Source: Pseudoalteromonas undina (GTDB taxonomy: Bacteria; Pseudomonadota; Gammaproteobacteria; Enterobacterales; Alteromonadaceae). From it: DNA of 64,000 bases. The DNA lies in assembly GCF_000238275.3 (NCBI RefSeq), contig NZ_AHCF03000004.1:496001-560000 (forward strand), in the 5' to 3' direction. A program made the position numbers and the translations under genes. The number at the start of each line of letters is the position of its first letter. The first letter of the stretch is position 1. The notes below the pieces were generated by a model. It worked only from the letters and a program-made list of their open reading frames with translations, made no database searches and had not been told where the DNA came from. This document shows, piece after piece, positions 48,151-57,804 of the stretch.

Positions 48151-48960
48151 TTAATCAAATAACGCCACGGTTTGGCGAGTTAAGGCTATAAGCTCTCCTG
48201 ATTGCGACCAAATACAGCCATCTTCAAGACCATACCCATCTTTTGAATGATGAGTGATTGCTTCAAACCCCAGCCATTCACCTGGCGCTAAGTTAGGCGC
48301 TTGTACAAACTCTAAATACCACGACATGCTACTTGCCGGTGCTGGTTGTTTAAACATTTGCAGCAATGTTGGCGGCCATGCGTCAGTAAGAGCAATAACA
48401 TGGGCTTCAGTAATTTCTTCTGGCGCATGTTTAAAACGCATCCAACCACCTAAATGAGAGGTCTCAGCACTGCTAAACGGCATGGCTCCTTGTTGAGGGC
48501 ACAAATCAACATGTTGAAAAAACTCTGGCATTTGCCCAGGCACAAACCCTAAGCAGTGACGTTCGTTCACAGGGTGTAAGCTTAGCGACTTTGATACCGG
48601 TACATTAATTGATGAATTACGATTTTTAGCAAAACAGGCCTGCACAATTACGCATACTGAATCATCCTGAATTGCTTTGGCGAGCACTTGGGTGCTGCTT
48701 TTCCCTTCACGTAATATTTCTACCGACAAAGAAAATGGCTTTTCAGCCAACAAAGGGCCTACAAAGTTTGTGCTTAAAGAAAGCAGTCGTCTTGTTGAAT
48801 CAACTTTATTGCGCATTGCTTGATAAAGAAGCGCCGCAGAGAGTCCGCCAAAAGCCGTTCTACCTTGGCACCAATTAGCAGGGAACTGCATAGTATTGGT
48901 TTCTGGGCCTGTTTTCTGACTTACTTGAGAGGCGAGTTGTAATAATTGTTCAAAGTGCAC
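48151..48960 (-). CDS. TesB-like acyl-CoA thioesterase
   Basis: About 269 residues from GTG at 48960, which has an AAAGGA site 8 nt upstream; the longer frame to 49047 has neither site nor homologous N-terminus. Two tandem hotdog domains: GRTAFGGLSAALLYQAMRNK (first), and LGGWMRFKHAPEEITEAHVI then DAWPPTL (second), plus SSMSWYLEFVQ, as in 4HBT_3/TesB-type thioesterases. Likely hydrolyses acyl-CoA in fatty acid turnover; chain-length preference unknown. Confidence 0.85.
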   Translation of the reverse strand: MHFEQLLQLASQVSQKTGPETNTMQFPANWCQGRTAFGGLSAALLYQAMRNKVDSTRRLLSLSTNFVGPLLAEKPFSLSVEILREGKSSTQVLAKAIQDDSVCVIVQACFAKNRNSSINVPVSKSLSLHPVNERHCLGFVPGQMPEFFQHVDLCPQQGAMPFSSAETSHLGGWMRFKHAPEEITEAHVIALTDAWPPTLLQMFKQPAPASSMSWYLEFVQAPNLAPGEWLGFEAITHHSKDGYGLEDGCIWSQSGELIALTRQTVALFD

Positions 48961-49125
48961 AAATAATGTCCTTTTGATGTTATTTACTAAATTTATATCA
49001 CACACAAACTCATCAGACCAGATAATAAAGGTCCTCTTAAATAACAAAAAATGAGCAATCCTTACTCTTTTTAGGGTTATTTAGTAAATAAATTAAAAAA
49101 AATGAATTTTTTTTCATTTTTACAG

Positions 49126-49153
49126 TTGAATTAAGTTTGTAGCATCCCTATTA
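49126..49153 (+). promoter_or_regulatory. Sigma-32-like heat-shock promoter of dnaK
   Basis: TTGAA at 49126-49130, a 15-nt spacer, then CCCTATTA at 49146-49153, matching the heat-shock consensus TTGAA-N13-16-CCCCATnT closely. It lies 47 bp before the dnaK ATG. An AT hairpin (AAAAATGAA / TTCATTTTT, 49098-49121) sits just before it. Confidence 0.7.
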
Positions 49154-49199
49154 ACTAGTCATCGAACGTATTAACGAATTTAGAAGTTGGAGAAGATTC

Positions 49200-51119
49200 A
49201 TGGGTAGAATTATTGGAATCGATTTAGGTACTACTAACTCTTGTGTTGCAGTACTTGATGGTGACAAAGCACGTGTTATTGAAAATGCGGAAGGCGATCG
49301 CACAACCCCGTCTATTATTGCTTACACGCAAGACGGTGAAACGTTAGTAGGTCAACCTGCAAAACGTCAAGCGGTAACTAACCCAACAAACACATTGTTT
49401 GCAATTAAGCGTTTAATTGGTCGTCGTTTTGAAGACGAAGAAGTACAACGTGATATCGGCATCATGCCTTTCAAAATTATCAAAGCTGATAATGGCGACG
49501 CATGGGTTGAAGCGGGCGGCGAAAAACGCGCTGCACCACAAATCTCTGCTGAAGTACTGAAAAAAATGAAGAAAACAGCTGAAGACTTCTTAGGTGAAGA
49601 AGTAACTGAAGCGGTAATCACAGTACCAGCATACTTTAACGATTCACAACGCCAAGCAACCAAAGATGCTGGCCGTATCGCGGGTCTTGAAGTAAAACGT
49701 ATTATTAATGAGCCAACGGCTGCAGCTCTTGCATACGGTATGGATAAAAACCGTGGCGAAAACGTAGTAGCGGTATATGACTTAGGTGGTGGTACTTTCG
49801 ATTTATCAATCATTGAAATTGATGAAGTTGAAGGCGAGCACACATTTGAAGTTCTAGCGACTAACGGTGACACTCACTTAGGTGGTGAAGATTTCGATAA
49901 CCGTGTTATCAACTACTTAGTAGCTGAATTTAAGAAAGATCAAGGTATTGATTTACAAACTGACCCACTTGCTATGCAACGTGTTAAAGAAGCAGCAGAG
50001 AAAGCAAAAATTGAGCTTTCATCAGCACAATCTACAGAAGTAAACCTTCCGTATGTAACCGCTGATGCGTCAGGCCCTAAGCACATGAACGTTAAACTAA
50101 CACGTGCTAAGCTTGAGTCACTAGTTGAAGACTTAGTAACTAAGTCAATTGAACCGCTTAAACGCGCACTTGCTGATGCTGACCTATCTGTGAACGATAT
50201 CAACGATATCATTCTTGTGGGTGGTCAAACTCGTATGCCACTTGTTCAAAAAACAGTAGCGGAATTCTTCGGTAAAGAGCCACGTAAAGACGTTAACCCT
50301 GATGAAGCAGTTGCAGTAGGTGCAGCGATTCAAGGTGGTGTACTTGCTGGCGACGTGAAAGACGTACTATTACTAGACGTATCACCATTATCTCTAGGTA
50401 TTGAGACGATGGGTTCAGTAATGACGGCACTGATTGAGAAAAACACTACGATTCCTACTAAGAAATCGCAAACATTCTCAACAGCAGAAGATAACCAGTC
50501 TGCGGTAACCATTCATGTGCTACAAGGTGAGCGTAAACGTTCAAGCGACAATAAATCTCTAGGTCAATTTAACCTAGAAGGTATTCGCCCAGCACAACGT
50601 GGTACACCACAAATCGAAGTAACATTCGATGTGGATGCTGACGGTATCTTACATGTATCTGCTAAAGATAAAGACACAGGTAAAGAGCAAAAAATCACTA
50701 TTCAAGCATCTTCAGGTCTAAGTGATGAAGAAGTTGAAAAAATGGTTCGTGATGCAGAAGCACATGCTGAAGACGATAAAAAGTTTGAAGAGTTAGTAGC
50801 TGCACGTAACCAAGCTGACGCACTTGTTCACGGTACACGTAAACAAATTGAAGAAGCGGGTGATGAACTACCAAGCGAAGACAAAGAAGCGATTGAAGCG
50901 GCTGTTGTTGACCTTGAAGGCGCTATTAAGAGCGACGACAAAGCAGAAATTGAAGCTAAAACACAAGCACTTGCTGAAAAGTCTCAAAAACTAATGGAAA
51001 TTGCCCAAGCTAAAGCACAACAAGCGGGTGGTGATGCCGGTGCAGAGCAACAACAGTCTGCTAAGCAAGACGACGATGTTGTTGATGCAGAGTTCGAAGA
51101 AGTTAAAGACGACAAGTAA
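49200..51119 (+). CDS. dnaK: molecular chaperone DnaK (Hsp70)
   Basis: ATP-driven chaperone for nascent and stressed proteins, cytoplasmic. 639 residues. Signatures are [20 protein letters not shown] at the start, [17 protein letters not shown] and [20 protein letters not shown]. The ATPase domain spans about 1-380, the substrate domain about 390-505 with the linker [13 protein letters not shown], and the acidic lid ends EEVKDDK (EEV-x-D tail). GGAG upstream. No grpE precedes it; dnaJ follows after about 215 bp, with a hairpin between that could adjust their ratio. Confidence 0.99.
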   Translation: MGRIIGIDLGTTNSCVAVLDGDKARVIENAEGDRTTPSIIAYTQDGETLVGQPAKRQAVTNPTNTLFAIKRLIGRRFEDEEVQRDIGIMPFKIIKADNGDAWVEAGGEKRAAPQISAEVLKKMKKTAEDFLGEEVTEAVITVPAYFNDSQRQATKDAGRIAGLEVKRIINEPTAAALAYGMDKNRGENVVAVYDLGGGTFDLSIIEIDEVEGEHTFEVLATNGDTHLGGEDFDNRVINYLVAEFKKDQGIDLQTDPLAMQRVKEAAEKAKIELSSAQSTEVNLPYVTADASGPKHMNVKLTRAKLESLVEDLVTKSIEPLKRALADADLSVNDINDIILVGGQTRMPLVQKTVAEFFGKEPRKDVNPDEAVAVGAAIQGGVLAGDVKDVLLLDVSPLSLGIETMGSVMTALIEKNTTIPTKKSQTFSTAEDNQSAVTIHVLQGERKRSSDNKSLGQFNLEGIRPAQRGTPQIEVTFDVDADGILHVSAKDKDTGKEQKITIQASSGLSDEEVEKMVRDAEAHAEDDKKFEELVAARNQADALVHGTRKQIEEAGDELPSEDKEAIEAAVVDLEGAIKSDDKAEIEAKTQALAEKSQKLMEIAQAKAQQAGGDAGAEQQQSAKQDDDVVDAEFEEVKDDK

Positions 51120-51191
51120 TTGTTACTAACGCTTCTCGCTAACCGAAAACACCATGACTACATTGTGTGTTTAAGTTAGGATGAACACCTG

Positions 51192-51220
51192 AGGCGCGTA
51201 GGCTAAAGCTTAACGCGCCT
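51192..51220 (+). terminator. Hairpin between dnaK and dnaJ (partial terminator)
   Basis: AGGCGCGT / ACGCGCCT, an 8-bp GC-rich stem with inner GGCT/AGCT pairing, followed by only a short TTTT stretch. It may attenuate transcription between the two chaperone genes. Confidence 0.6.
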
Positions 51221-51263
51221 TTTGCATGTAAGAGATGCAAGTAAAGTGCTTTAAAAATTCAAT

Positions 51264-51284
51264 GATAAATCGATATGATTTATC
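51264..51284 (+). repeat. AT-rich inverted repeat in the dnaK-dnaJ spacer
   Basis: GATAAATC-GATAT-GATTTATC, 8-bp arms, about 50 bp before the dnaJ start. Could be an mRNA hairpin or chance in AT-rich DNA. Confidence 0.35.
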
Positions 51285-51334
51285 GGTTTGTCCAGCAGCT
51301 AGCGCTGCACATAGAAAAGAGTAGTGTGATAGAT

Positions 51335-52474
51335 ATGTCAAAACGCGATTATTACGAAGTCCTCGGCGTAAGCAAAGATGCGAGTGAGCGAGACATAAAA
51401 AAAGCGTATAAACGCTTAGCGATGAAATATCATCCAGATCGTACCGCCGGTGATAAAGACCTTGAAACCAAGTTTAAGGAAGTAAAGGACGCTTATGAAG
51501 TGTTAACTGACTCGCAAAAACGTCAAATGTATGACCAATACGGCCATGCTGCCTTCGAACAAGGTGGTGGCGGTGGTCACGGTGGCTTTGGTGGCGGTCA
51601 AGGTGATTTTGGTGATATTTTTGGTGATGTATTCGGTGATATTTTTGGAGGCGGCGGTGGCCGACGCCAATCTCGCCAGCAGCGTGGTTCAGATTTACGT
51701 TACAACATGGATTTAAGCTTAGAAGAAGCGGTTCGTGGTAAAGACGTTGAAATTAAAGTACCGACTTGGGTTAGTTGTGACCCGTGTGATGGCAGTGGTG
51801 CCAAAGCGGGTTCTAAGCCAAAAACATGTACAACATGTCACGGTGCTGGCCAAGTACAAATGCGCCAAGGCTTTTTTGCCGTACAACAAACATGTCCAAC
51901 ATGTCATGGACAAGGTCAAATTATTTCAGATCCTTGTAACAAATGTCATGGCCAAGGCCGTGTAGAGAAAACCAAAACACTATCGGTAAAAATTCCAGCA
52001 GGTGTTGATACAGGTGACCGTATTCGTTTATCTGGCGAAGGTGAAGCTGGTATGCACGGCGCACCAGCAGGTGATTTGTATGTTCAAGTGTCGGTTCGTG
52101 AACATAAGATATTTGTTCGTGAAGCGAACAACTTATACTGTGAAGTGCCTATTAGCTTTACTACAGCAGGCCTTGGCGGTGAAATTGAAGTGCCAACATT
52201 AGATGGCCGTGCGAAACTTAAAATACCTTCAGAAACACAAACGGGCAAAATGTTCCGTATGCGTGGTAAAGGTGTTAAGTCTGTACGTAGTGGTGCTCAA
52301 GGTGACTTAATTTGTAAAGTGGTGATTGAGACACCTGTGAATCTTAACGAGCGTCAACGCGACCTGCTTACTGAACTTGAAGAAAGCATGGGCAAAGATA
52401 GCTCAAAAAATCGTCCAAAAGAGCAAGGCTTTTTTGATGGCGTTAAAAAGTTTTTTGATGACCTGACTAAGTAA
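51335..52474 (+). CDS. dnaJ: molecular chaperone DnaJ (Hsp40)
   Basis: Co-chaperone that delivers substrates and stimulates the ATPase of DnaK. 379 residues from the ATG at 51335 ([19 protein letters not shown]); a frame from 51275 adds 20 unrelated residues. J domain about 1-70 with HPD (YHPDRTA), Gly/Phe linker about 75-125 ([15 protein letters not shown]), four zinc CxxCxGxG repeats at about 150-210 ([32 protein letters not shown]) and C-terminal substrate domains. A strong terminator follows. Confidence 0.98.
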   Translation: MSKRDYYEVLGVSKDASERDIKKAYKRLAMKYHPDRTAGDKDLETKFKEVKDAYEVLTDSQKRQMYDQYGHAAFEQGGGGGHGGFGGGQGDFGDIFGDVFGDIFGGGGGRRQSRQQRGSDLRYNMDLSLEEAVRGKDVEIKVPTWVSCDPCDGSGAKAGSKPKTCTTCHGAGQVQMRQGFFAVQQTCPTCHGQGQIISDPCNKCHGQGRVEKTKTLSVKIPAGVDTGDRIRLSGEGEAGMHGAPAGDLYVQVSVREHKIFVREANNLYCEVPISFTTAGLGGEIEVPTLDGRAKLKIPSETQTGKMFRMRGKGVKSVRSGAQGDLICKVVIETPVNLNERQRDLLTELEESMGKDSSKNRPKEQGFFDGVKKFFDDLTK

Positions 52475-52499
52475 TTATTAGGGTTAACAGAACTTAGGT

Positions 52500-52531
52500 A
52501 AAAACGGCGCTTTTTTAAGCGCCGTTTTTTT
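52500..52531 (+). terminator. Rho-independent terminator of dnaJ
   Basis: AAAAACGGCGCTT / AAGCGCCGTTTTT, 13-bp stem with a 4-nt loop and a T7 run, 26 bp after the stop. Confidence 0.93.
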
Positions 52532-52576
52532 GTTTAATATGGTAAGTTATCAGAAATTTATTAAGGACAATATCAG

Positions 52577-53038
52577 ATGACCCCTGCAATAGAACAGCTA
52601 AAAAAATCCCGAATTAAATTTGATATACTCAGCTATGAGCACGATGTAAACAATACTAATTATGGCCTTGAAGCAGTTGAAAAGCTAAATCTTAATAGCG
52701 CTCAAGTATTTAAAACATTGGTGTTAGAAACCTCAGAACAACAACTAATTGTTGCTGTGACGCCAGTTACTCAGCAGATTAATTTAAAGCAATTGGCTAA
52801 GCTCTGTGTAGTAAAAAAAGTAATGCTGGCAGAGCCGCAAAAAGTACAGGCAAGTACAGGATATATTTTGGGAGGCGTTAGTCCTCTTGGACAAAAAAAG
52901 CGCTTAAAGACCTACATACACTCAAGCGCATTAGACTTTGATACTATTTATGTGAGCGCAGGTAAGCGAGGACTTGAAATTACACTCAGCCCAGCATGCT
53001 TAGCTGAGCTTATTCAAGCTTCGTTTGGTAATTTCTAA
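52577..53038 (+). CDS. ybaK: Cys-tRNA(Pro)/Cys-tRNA(Cys) deacylase YbaK
   Basis: Clears Cys mischarged onto tRNA-Pro. 153 residues of the YbaK/EbsC family: start TPAIEQLKKSRIKFDILSYE, conserved QVFKTLVLE, the invariant lysine-rich KKVMLAEPQKVQASTGYILG and GGVSPLGQKKRLKTYI, and ITLSP near the end. AAGGA ahead of the ATG. Length matches E. coli YbaK (159). It follows the dnaJ terminator as an independent gene. Confidence 0.93.
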   Translation: MTPAIEQLKKSRIKFDILSYEHDVNNTNYGLEAVEKLNLNSAQVFKTLVLETSEQQLIVAVTPVTQQINLKQLAKLCVVKKVMLAEPQKVQASTGYILGGVSPLGQKKRLKTYIHSSALDFDTIYVSAGKRGLEITLSPACLAELIQASFGNF

Positions 53039-53190
53039 TGCTGACTTAATTATCAAACTTGCGTCGTGTAAATAAAACTGATTATTTGCTTCAACAGCTT
53101 TAGTTAACTAATGTAAATACTACCTATAGCAGTTTTTGTTAATTCATTTTAATGAAGATTTGTTTGTACCTACTTTGGTTAATCATTCGT

Positions 53191-53559
53191 ATGAGAATAT
53201 TAGTTGTTGATGACATGCCATTAATGCGTCATGTGCTCATTAATATGTTGAGGCAGTTAGATTATAAAGACATTGTTGAAGCAACCGATGGTCTGCAAGC
53301 GTTAACTATACTTAAAAATCAACTTATAGATTTGGTTATAACAGATCTACATATGCCAAAAATGGATGGCCTTACCCTACTGGATGCTATTAGAAAGGAT
53401 ACTGAGCATGCTCAGCTCCCCGTACTTATGGTGACTTGTGAAGACAGCTCTGAGACTGTAAAAAAGATAATTAATGCAAAGGTATCAGGGTTTATTATAA
53501 AGCCCTTTAGTATGAATGTGCTGTCAGCTCAATTAACACGTTTAGCTAATAAAGTTTAA
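53191..53559 (+). CDS. stand-alone CheY-like response regulator receiver
   Basis: 122 residues from the ATG at 53191, in-frame with a longer frame from 53152 whose 13 extra hydrophobic residues do not fit a receiver. All receiver residues are present: VVDDMP (acidic pair), phospho-acceptor Asp in VITDLHMPKMDG, Thr in MVTCED and Lys in IKPFS. No output domain and no neighbouring kinase or chemotaxis gene, so the partner is unknown. Ribosome site weak. Confidence 0.85.
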   Translation: MRILVVDDMPLMRHVLINMLRQLDYKDIVEATDGLQALTILKNQLIDLVITDLHMPKMDGLTLLDAIRKDTEHAQLPVLMVTCEDSSETVKKIINAKVSGFIIKPFSMNVLSAQLTRLANKV

Positions 53560-53690
53560 TCGCACAATATTTTTAATCTAATTACTTAATAAACATAACT
53601 CTGATTATTAATTCCTACGCCCATCAATTTCTTTTCTATCATGTGATAGCATATGCTATTAACTAATCAAAAAGTAATGATTGAGGAAGT

Positions 53691-53942
53691 ATGGCTAAGC
53701 CCAATAAAAAAGGGCCTACAAAAACGGTCGATATATTTTGTTCTGCGTGTAAGGCACCGTTATTCAAATACCGTAAAGGGGGGAAAGGTGCTTTAGTAAA
53801 ATGCTTTATAGAAAGAATAACCCAAGATCACACCCATACTGAATGCGTATGTCCAGGCTGTGAGCGGCCTTTTGCTCGCCCAGCGACTATAAGAGGGACT
53901 GCAGCTTATAAAATGATAGGTGGTAAAGTCACTTTTAAATAA
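53691..53942 (+). CDS. small zinc-ribbon-like protein of unknown function
   Basis: 83 residues with two CxxC pairs spaced as in a zinc ribbon: Cys17/Cys20 in IFCSACKAPL and Cys55/Cys58 in CVCPGCERPF; Cys39 and Cys53 are extra. Basic N-terminus (KPNKKGPTK). GAGGAAG directly before the ATG gives a strong start. Not recognised as a named family; a nucleic-acid or protein-binding role is possible. Confidence 0.7.
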   Translation: MAKPNKKGPTKTVDIFCSACKAPLFKYRKGGKGALVKCFIERITQDHTHTECVCPGCERPFARPATIRGTAAYKMIGGKVTFK

Positions 53943-54103
53943 AGTAGCTATTTAACCCAAACTATCAAGAGGCGGACATAAGCCCTTGTTTGCTTTTTTT
54001 TCACTGGTAAACTTCGCTGGTTTTGCTGTTTCAATGATTGAAAAAAACCCTCCCCATGGATTGGGCCAGTCAGTTGGGTTTTAAAATGGAAAAGGATAGA
54101 CGT

Positions 54104-54367
54104 GTGATTGCACTTTTATTTGATATTGTTGGTATGAGTGGCACTTTTTTAGTGGTTGGTTCGTTTTTTTTACTGCAACTAAATAAAGTATCGCCAAAAA
54201 GTTTGACGTATAATTTAATGAATTTAAGTGGCGCTATTTTGTTACTTATTAGTCTTTGCTATAACTTTAACTTAGCGAGTTTTGTAATTGAAATATTCTG
54301 GATCGCAGCCTCATTAATTGGTTTGTATAAGTACTTCAAAGACAAGCCAGCGCTTGCAAAAGCGTAG
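54104..54367 (+). CDS. CBU_0592-like small membrane protein
   Basis: About 87 residues from GTG at 54104, which has AAAGGA 7 nt upstream; the longer TTG frame at 54038 and the ATGs at 54056 and 54086 lack sites. Three TM helices: IALLFDIVGMSGTFLVVGSF, LTYNLMNLSGAILLLISLCY and SFVIEIFWIAASLIGLYKYF. This is the architecture of the CBU_0592-type domain. Function unknown. Terminator follows. Confidence 0.7.
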   Translation: MIALLFDIVGMSGTFLVVGSFFLLQLNKVSPKSLTYNLMNLSGAILLLISLCYNFNLASFVIEIFWIAASLIGLYKYFKDKPALAKA

Positions 54368-54401
54368 ATTAAGCTAAAACAGCATCCCCTTGCAGGGAAT
54401 T

Positions 54402-54437
54402 AAACCGTGAGATATTTTTAGTTTCACGGTTTTTTAG
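54402..54437 (+). terminator. Rho-independent terminator
   Basis: AAACCGTGA / TCACGGTTT, 9-bp stem with a 13-nt AT-rich loop, then a T-run up to about 54437, following the small membrane protein gene. Confidence 0.75.
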
Positions 54438-54539
54438 TTTTAATACACTTGTTAACAAAAAGTTTCTTCTGCAAAGACCTATAAATCGATACAATAGTGG
54501 CTATTACTTATTATTGGCACCTTGGTGTCATAGGCGTTT

Positions 54540-56270
54540 ATGTTCTCCATCCCTAAAAAAATTATTTTTGCTTGTATTCTGTTAGTGCTGTTATTAGTGG
54601 TTACATTTTCATTTGGCCGTGCTTATGATTTAGGCCAAGCTAAAATTCAAGCTGACCAACAGGTCATTCAATTAAATAATTATATTGATAATGAACTCGC
54701 GCGCTTTGCAGCTATTCCTCAGCTCCTTACTGAAAATAATTTATTGATTCGTTTTACTAATAATGAATCACAACACTTCAATGCAATTAATAATTACTTG
54801 GCTGATATTCAACAAGCCAGCGGTGCCTCAGATGTATATATATTAGATACTCATGGCGACGTTATTGCCAGTAGCAACTGGCAAACCGACTATACGTTTT
54901 TAGGGAGCAACTTTGCATTCCGGCCTTACTTTAAACAAGCTTTTGCCGGAGAAAAGGTCGCCTACTTTGCTCTTGGACAACGCTCGAAAGAACGCGGAAT
55001 ATACTTCTCGCAGGCTATTTACCAAGATGGCAAAGCCATTGGCGTTGTGGCACTAAAAATTAATGTGGCTAAATTTGAAAACGATCGTTCGTTATTAAAT
55101 ACTTCAAAAGGCAGTCATTTTTATTTACAGCTTGCGGATAAAATTATTGCTATGTCAGATGAGCCAGCATGGCGTTTAAACACGTTTACAGAGCTTGATA
55201 TTACTACACGTCGCGATATTAAACAGCGCCGTGCTTACTTAGATCATCAACCGTTACAAATAAAGCAGCAGCGCTACAAAAGTCAGGGCATTGAGCAATT
55301 TAAAATTGCTAAAGATGAATATGTTGCCGCTTCAAGACCACTGACACACCTAAATGCAACCATGACGGTATTGGTTGATATTTCAAGCATAAATGCATTA
55401 CAGGTGCCCAGATTGTTATGGCTGGTGTTGTTTTATTGGGTATTTATTTTTGTCGGATATAGCTTATTGGCACGCTTTGCCGGATATAAAAAATTACTGT
55501 ACTCGCGTCACAGTTTAGAACTTGAAGTATTAGAGCGCACCCAAGCGCTTGAAAAAGCGCAAACAGCACTAGTACAGTCGGCAAAATTAGCCACAATAGG
55601 GCAACTAAGTGCGGGTATTAATCATGAAATTAACCAGCCACTGAGCGCCATGAACACTTATTTGGCAAGCGCTAAAATTTTCCTCAAAAAGGGGAAACTC
55701 AATGCATTAAGTGAAAATTTAATTATTATTGAGAATTTGGTAGAGCGGGTGCATAAAATAGTGGCGCAGCTTAAACACTTTAGTAAGCCGGCGACAATGC
55801 AATTGCGACCACATCCACTGTCGGCGTTACTAAACAATGCGTTGATGATCACCCACCCGCAACTTAAACAAGACGATGTTAACGTCAGTGCTCCGCAGTT
55901 TTCGCAAGAGATCACGGTGTGGGTTGATGCATTAAAATTTGAACAAGTACTGGTTAATGTGATCACCAATGCGTCACAAGCAATGAAAGGTGAGCCTAAA
56001 CGAGAGCTTAGTTTCGATGTTGAGTGTTTTGAGGAGCGCGTTAAGCTTTCTATTTTAGATAGTGGTCCAGGTATTGAACACCATGTGCTGGGATCTATTT
56101 TTGAACCCTTTTACAGTACCAAGTCAAGTAATGGTTTAGGGCTGGGCTTATCAATATCAAAGCAAATTATTGATTCATTTAATGGTTACTTAACGGCGCA
56201 CAATCGCCCTCAAGGCGGTGCACAGTTTATTATTAGTTTATCAAGCATAGAGGCCCCAAAAAATGATTGA
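54540..56270 (+). CDS. dctB: C4-dicarboxylate sensor histidine kinase DctB
   Basis: Senses C4-dicarboxylates in the periplasm and phosphorylates DctD. 576 residues: TM1 about 7-26, a double-PAS periplasmic domain (about 30-290; RPYFKQAFAGEKVAYFALGQ, RGIYFSQAIYQDGKAIGVVA as in DctB), TM2 about 293-312, coiled coil, H-box INHEINQPLSAM with His362, N box NVITNASQAM, G1 DSGPGIEHHV, and G2 GLGLGLSIS. Overlaps dctD by 8 bp. The whole downstream set fits dicarboxylate uptake. Confidence 0.93.
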   Translation: MFSIPKKIIFACILLVLLLVVTFSFGRAYDLGQAKIQADQQVIQLNNYIDNELARFAAIPQLLTENNLLIRFTNNESQHFNAINNYLADIQQASGASDVYILDTHGDVIASSNWQTDYTFLGSNFAFRPYFKQAFAGEKVAYFALGQRSKERGIYFSQAIYQDGKAIGVVALKINVAKFENDRSLLNTSKGSHFYLQLADKIIAMSDEPAWRLNTFTELDITTRRDIKQRRAYLDHQPLQIKQQRYKSQGIEQFKIAKDEYVAASRPLTHLNATMTVLVDISSINALQVPRLLWLVLFYWVFIFVGYSLLARFAGYKKLLYSRHSLELEVLERTQALEKAQTALVQSAKLATIGQLSAGINHEINQPLSAMNTYLASAKIFLKKGKLNALSENLIIIENLVERVHKIVAQLKHFSKPATMQLRPHPLSALLNNALMITHPQLKQDDVNVSAPQFSQEITVWVDALKFEQVLVNVITNASQAMKGEPKRELSFDVECFEERVKLSILDSGPGIEHHVLGSIFEPFYSTKSSNGLGLGLSISKQIIDSFNGYLTAHNRPQGGAQFIISLSSIEAPKND

Positions 56271-57630
56271 AGCCGTTGTTTGTAAGCAAGTGGTTGTTAT
56301 TGATGATGAGGCGATGATCCGTGATTCGTTAAATCAGCTTTTAACCCTCGAAGGGTATGAGGTGCAGTGCTTTAGTGATGCGAGTATTGCTTTAAGCCGT
56401 TTAAGTCGCAATTTTTATGGCGTTGTCCTCAGTGATATAAATATGCCAACTATGGATGGTTTAACTTTTATTGAGCAGGTAAAAGCATTCGACAGTGAAC
56501 TTCCGGTAATATTTTTAACAGGTTATGCCGATGTTTCTGTGGCGGTTAGAGCAATGCAGTTAGGTGCTTATGATCTATTTGAAAAACCCCTGAACGAAAA
56601 TTTATTAGATTGCATTGCTAGGGCCTCAGACAAACGTGCTTTAGTTATGGAAAACAGAGCTCTGAAGCGTGCGGTTGAAAAGACCTCCGCGCCCGGTGTG
56701 CGCATTTTAGGCGAGACCCTTAAAATGCAGCACATGATGAACTTACTCAACACAGTGATTGATACACCCGCAGATGTATTAATTGAAGGTGAAACTGGAA
56801 CAGGTAAAGAATTGGTTGCCCGTTACTTACATGATCATAGTAACCGTTCAAGCTGTCAGTTTGTGGCTATTAACTGTGGCGCGGTGCCTGAGCAACTAAT
56901 AGAAAGTGAATTGTTTGGTGCTGTTAGTGGTGCATATACCGGCGCAACACAAGATCGCAAAGGCAAGTTTGAGTTTGCACAAGGCGGCACGGTTTTTTTA
57001 GATGAAATTGAAAGCACTCCCTTGTCACTACAAGTTAAATTACTACGGGTGCTTGAAGAGCGAAAAGTTACCCCTGTAGGGGCAAATAAAGCCATTGACC
57101 TTGATATTCGTATTGTTGCGGCCACCAAGGTCGATTTACTTTCGTTAGTAGAAAAAGGTGAGTTTAGAGCCGATTTATATTATCGATTGAGTTTAGTTAA
57201 AGTGAGTATTCCCGCATTAAGAGATAGAAAAGCCGATATTCCTTTGTTGTTTAAGTACTTTAGCTCTATTGCGGCCACTCGTTTTCATAAACCTTTGGGT
57301 GCGCTTAATATTGAGTTACAACAGCGCCTACTTGCGCATGATTGGCCTGGCAATGTTCGTGAATTAAGAAACCAGGCTGAACGAGCGGTATTACTTGGCC
57401 CCGATCTGGCTTTTGCACAGAGTGACTCAAGCAGTAGTGGCTCTTCGTTATCATTGGATTTAAGCCTTGCAGAAAAGGTCAGCTTTTATGAACAGTCTTT
57501 AATTGAAGAAGCCTTAGAGCTTAATCATGGCAGTATTAAAGACACCATGGCAACGTTGCAAATCGCGCGCAAAACCCTCTACGATAAAATGAGTAAATAT
57601 AACCTTAATCGAGATATGTTTACCGATTAG
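56263..57630 (+). CDS. dctD: sigma-54-dependent response regulator DctD
   Basis: 455 residues: receiver (1-120; Asp58 in LSDINMPTMDG, Lys in FEKPLNEN), AAA+ activator domain about 145-385 (Walker A GETGTGKE, GAVSGAYTGATQ, Walker B GGTVFLDEIEST, WPGNVRELRNQ) and a Fis-type HTH at the end (HGSIKDTMATLQIARKTLYD). The usual GAFTGA loop reads GAYTGA, a natural variant. It would activate RNA polymerase with sigma-54 at the porin-transporter promoter. Coupled to dctB. Confidence 0.94.
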   Translation: MIEAVVCKQVVVIDDEAMIRDSLNQLLTLEGYEVQCFSDASIALSRLSRNFYGVVLSDINMPTMDGLTFIEQVKAFDSELPVIFLTGYADVSVAVRAMQLGAYDLFEKPLNENLLDCIARASDKRALVMENRALKRAVEKTSAPGVRILGETLKMQHMMNLLNTVIDTPADVLIEGETGTGKELVARYLHDHSNRSSCQFVAINCGAVPEQLIESELFGAVSGAYTGATQDRKGKFEFAQGGTVFLDEIESTPLSLQVKLLRVLEERKVTPVGANKAIDLDIRIVAATKVDLLSLVEKGEFRADLYYRLSLVKVSIPALRDRKADIPLLFKYFSSIAATRFHKPLGALNIELQQRLLAHDWPGNVRELRNQAERAVLLGPDLAFAQSDSSSSGSSLSLDLSLAEKVSFYEQSLIEEALELNHGSIKDTMATLQIARKTLYDKMSKYNLNRDMFTD

Positions 57631-57662
57631 TGGGTGGAAATGGTGAAAGTAGGTATTTAAAG

Positions 57663-57680
57663 TGTGTGGAAATCCGCACA
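57663..57680 (+). promoter_or_regulatory. Predicted DctD enhancer (UAS) palindrome
   Basis: TGTGTGGA-AA-TCCGCACA type repeat (57663-57680), 18 bp with a single T-G mismatch in the arms, 64 bp before the sigma-54 -24 box. Position and symmetry fit an enhancer for a Fis-HTH activator. Binding by DctD is inferred. Confidence 0.68.
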
Positions 57681-57742
57681 TTTCAAAGCTTTTTATCATG
57701 GTTTTATTTTTTAAGTCACTGAAATTTATTGTTATTATCTAG

Positions 57743-57759
57743 TTGGTCATGTTCTTGCT
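57743..57759 (+). promoter_or_regulatory. Sigma-54 (-24/-12) promoter of the porin-transporter operon
   Basis: TTGGTCATGTTCTTGCT at 57743-57759, against consensus TTGGCACG-N4-TTGCW. The invariant GG (57745-46) and GC (57757-58) have the required 10-nt gap. It lies 45 bp before the porin ATG, directly downstream of the DctD gene. Confidence 0.88.
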
Positions 57760-57804
57760 CTACAGTTGTAGACAACAAGTAACATCACATAATTAGGATA
57801 CATA

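Noticed and set aside
49142-49176. Third copy of the GCATC...CGT ECF motif before dnaK
   Set aside because: GCATC is present, but the spacing to CGTA is 20 rather than 17 nt and the AACTTTTT flank is absent; the site reads better as part of a sigma-32-type promoter.
49367-49873. 168-codon open frame on the minus strand inside dnaK
   Set aside because: It lies wholly opposite a highly conserved dnaK; it has low-complexity Ser/Arg composition and no ribosome site, typical of an antisense shadow.
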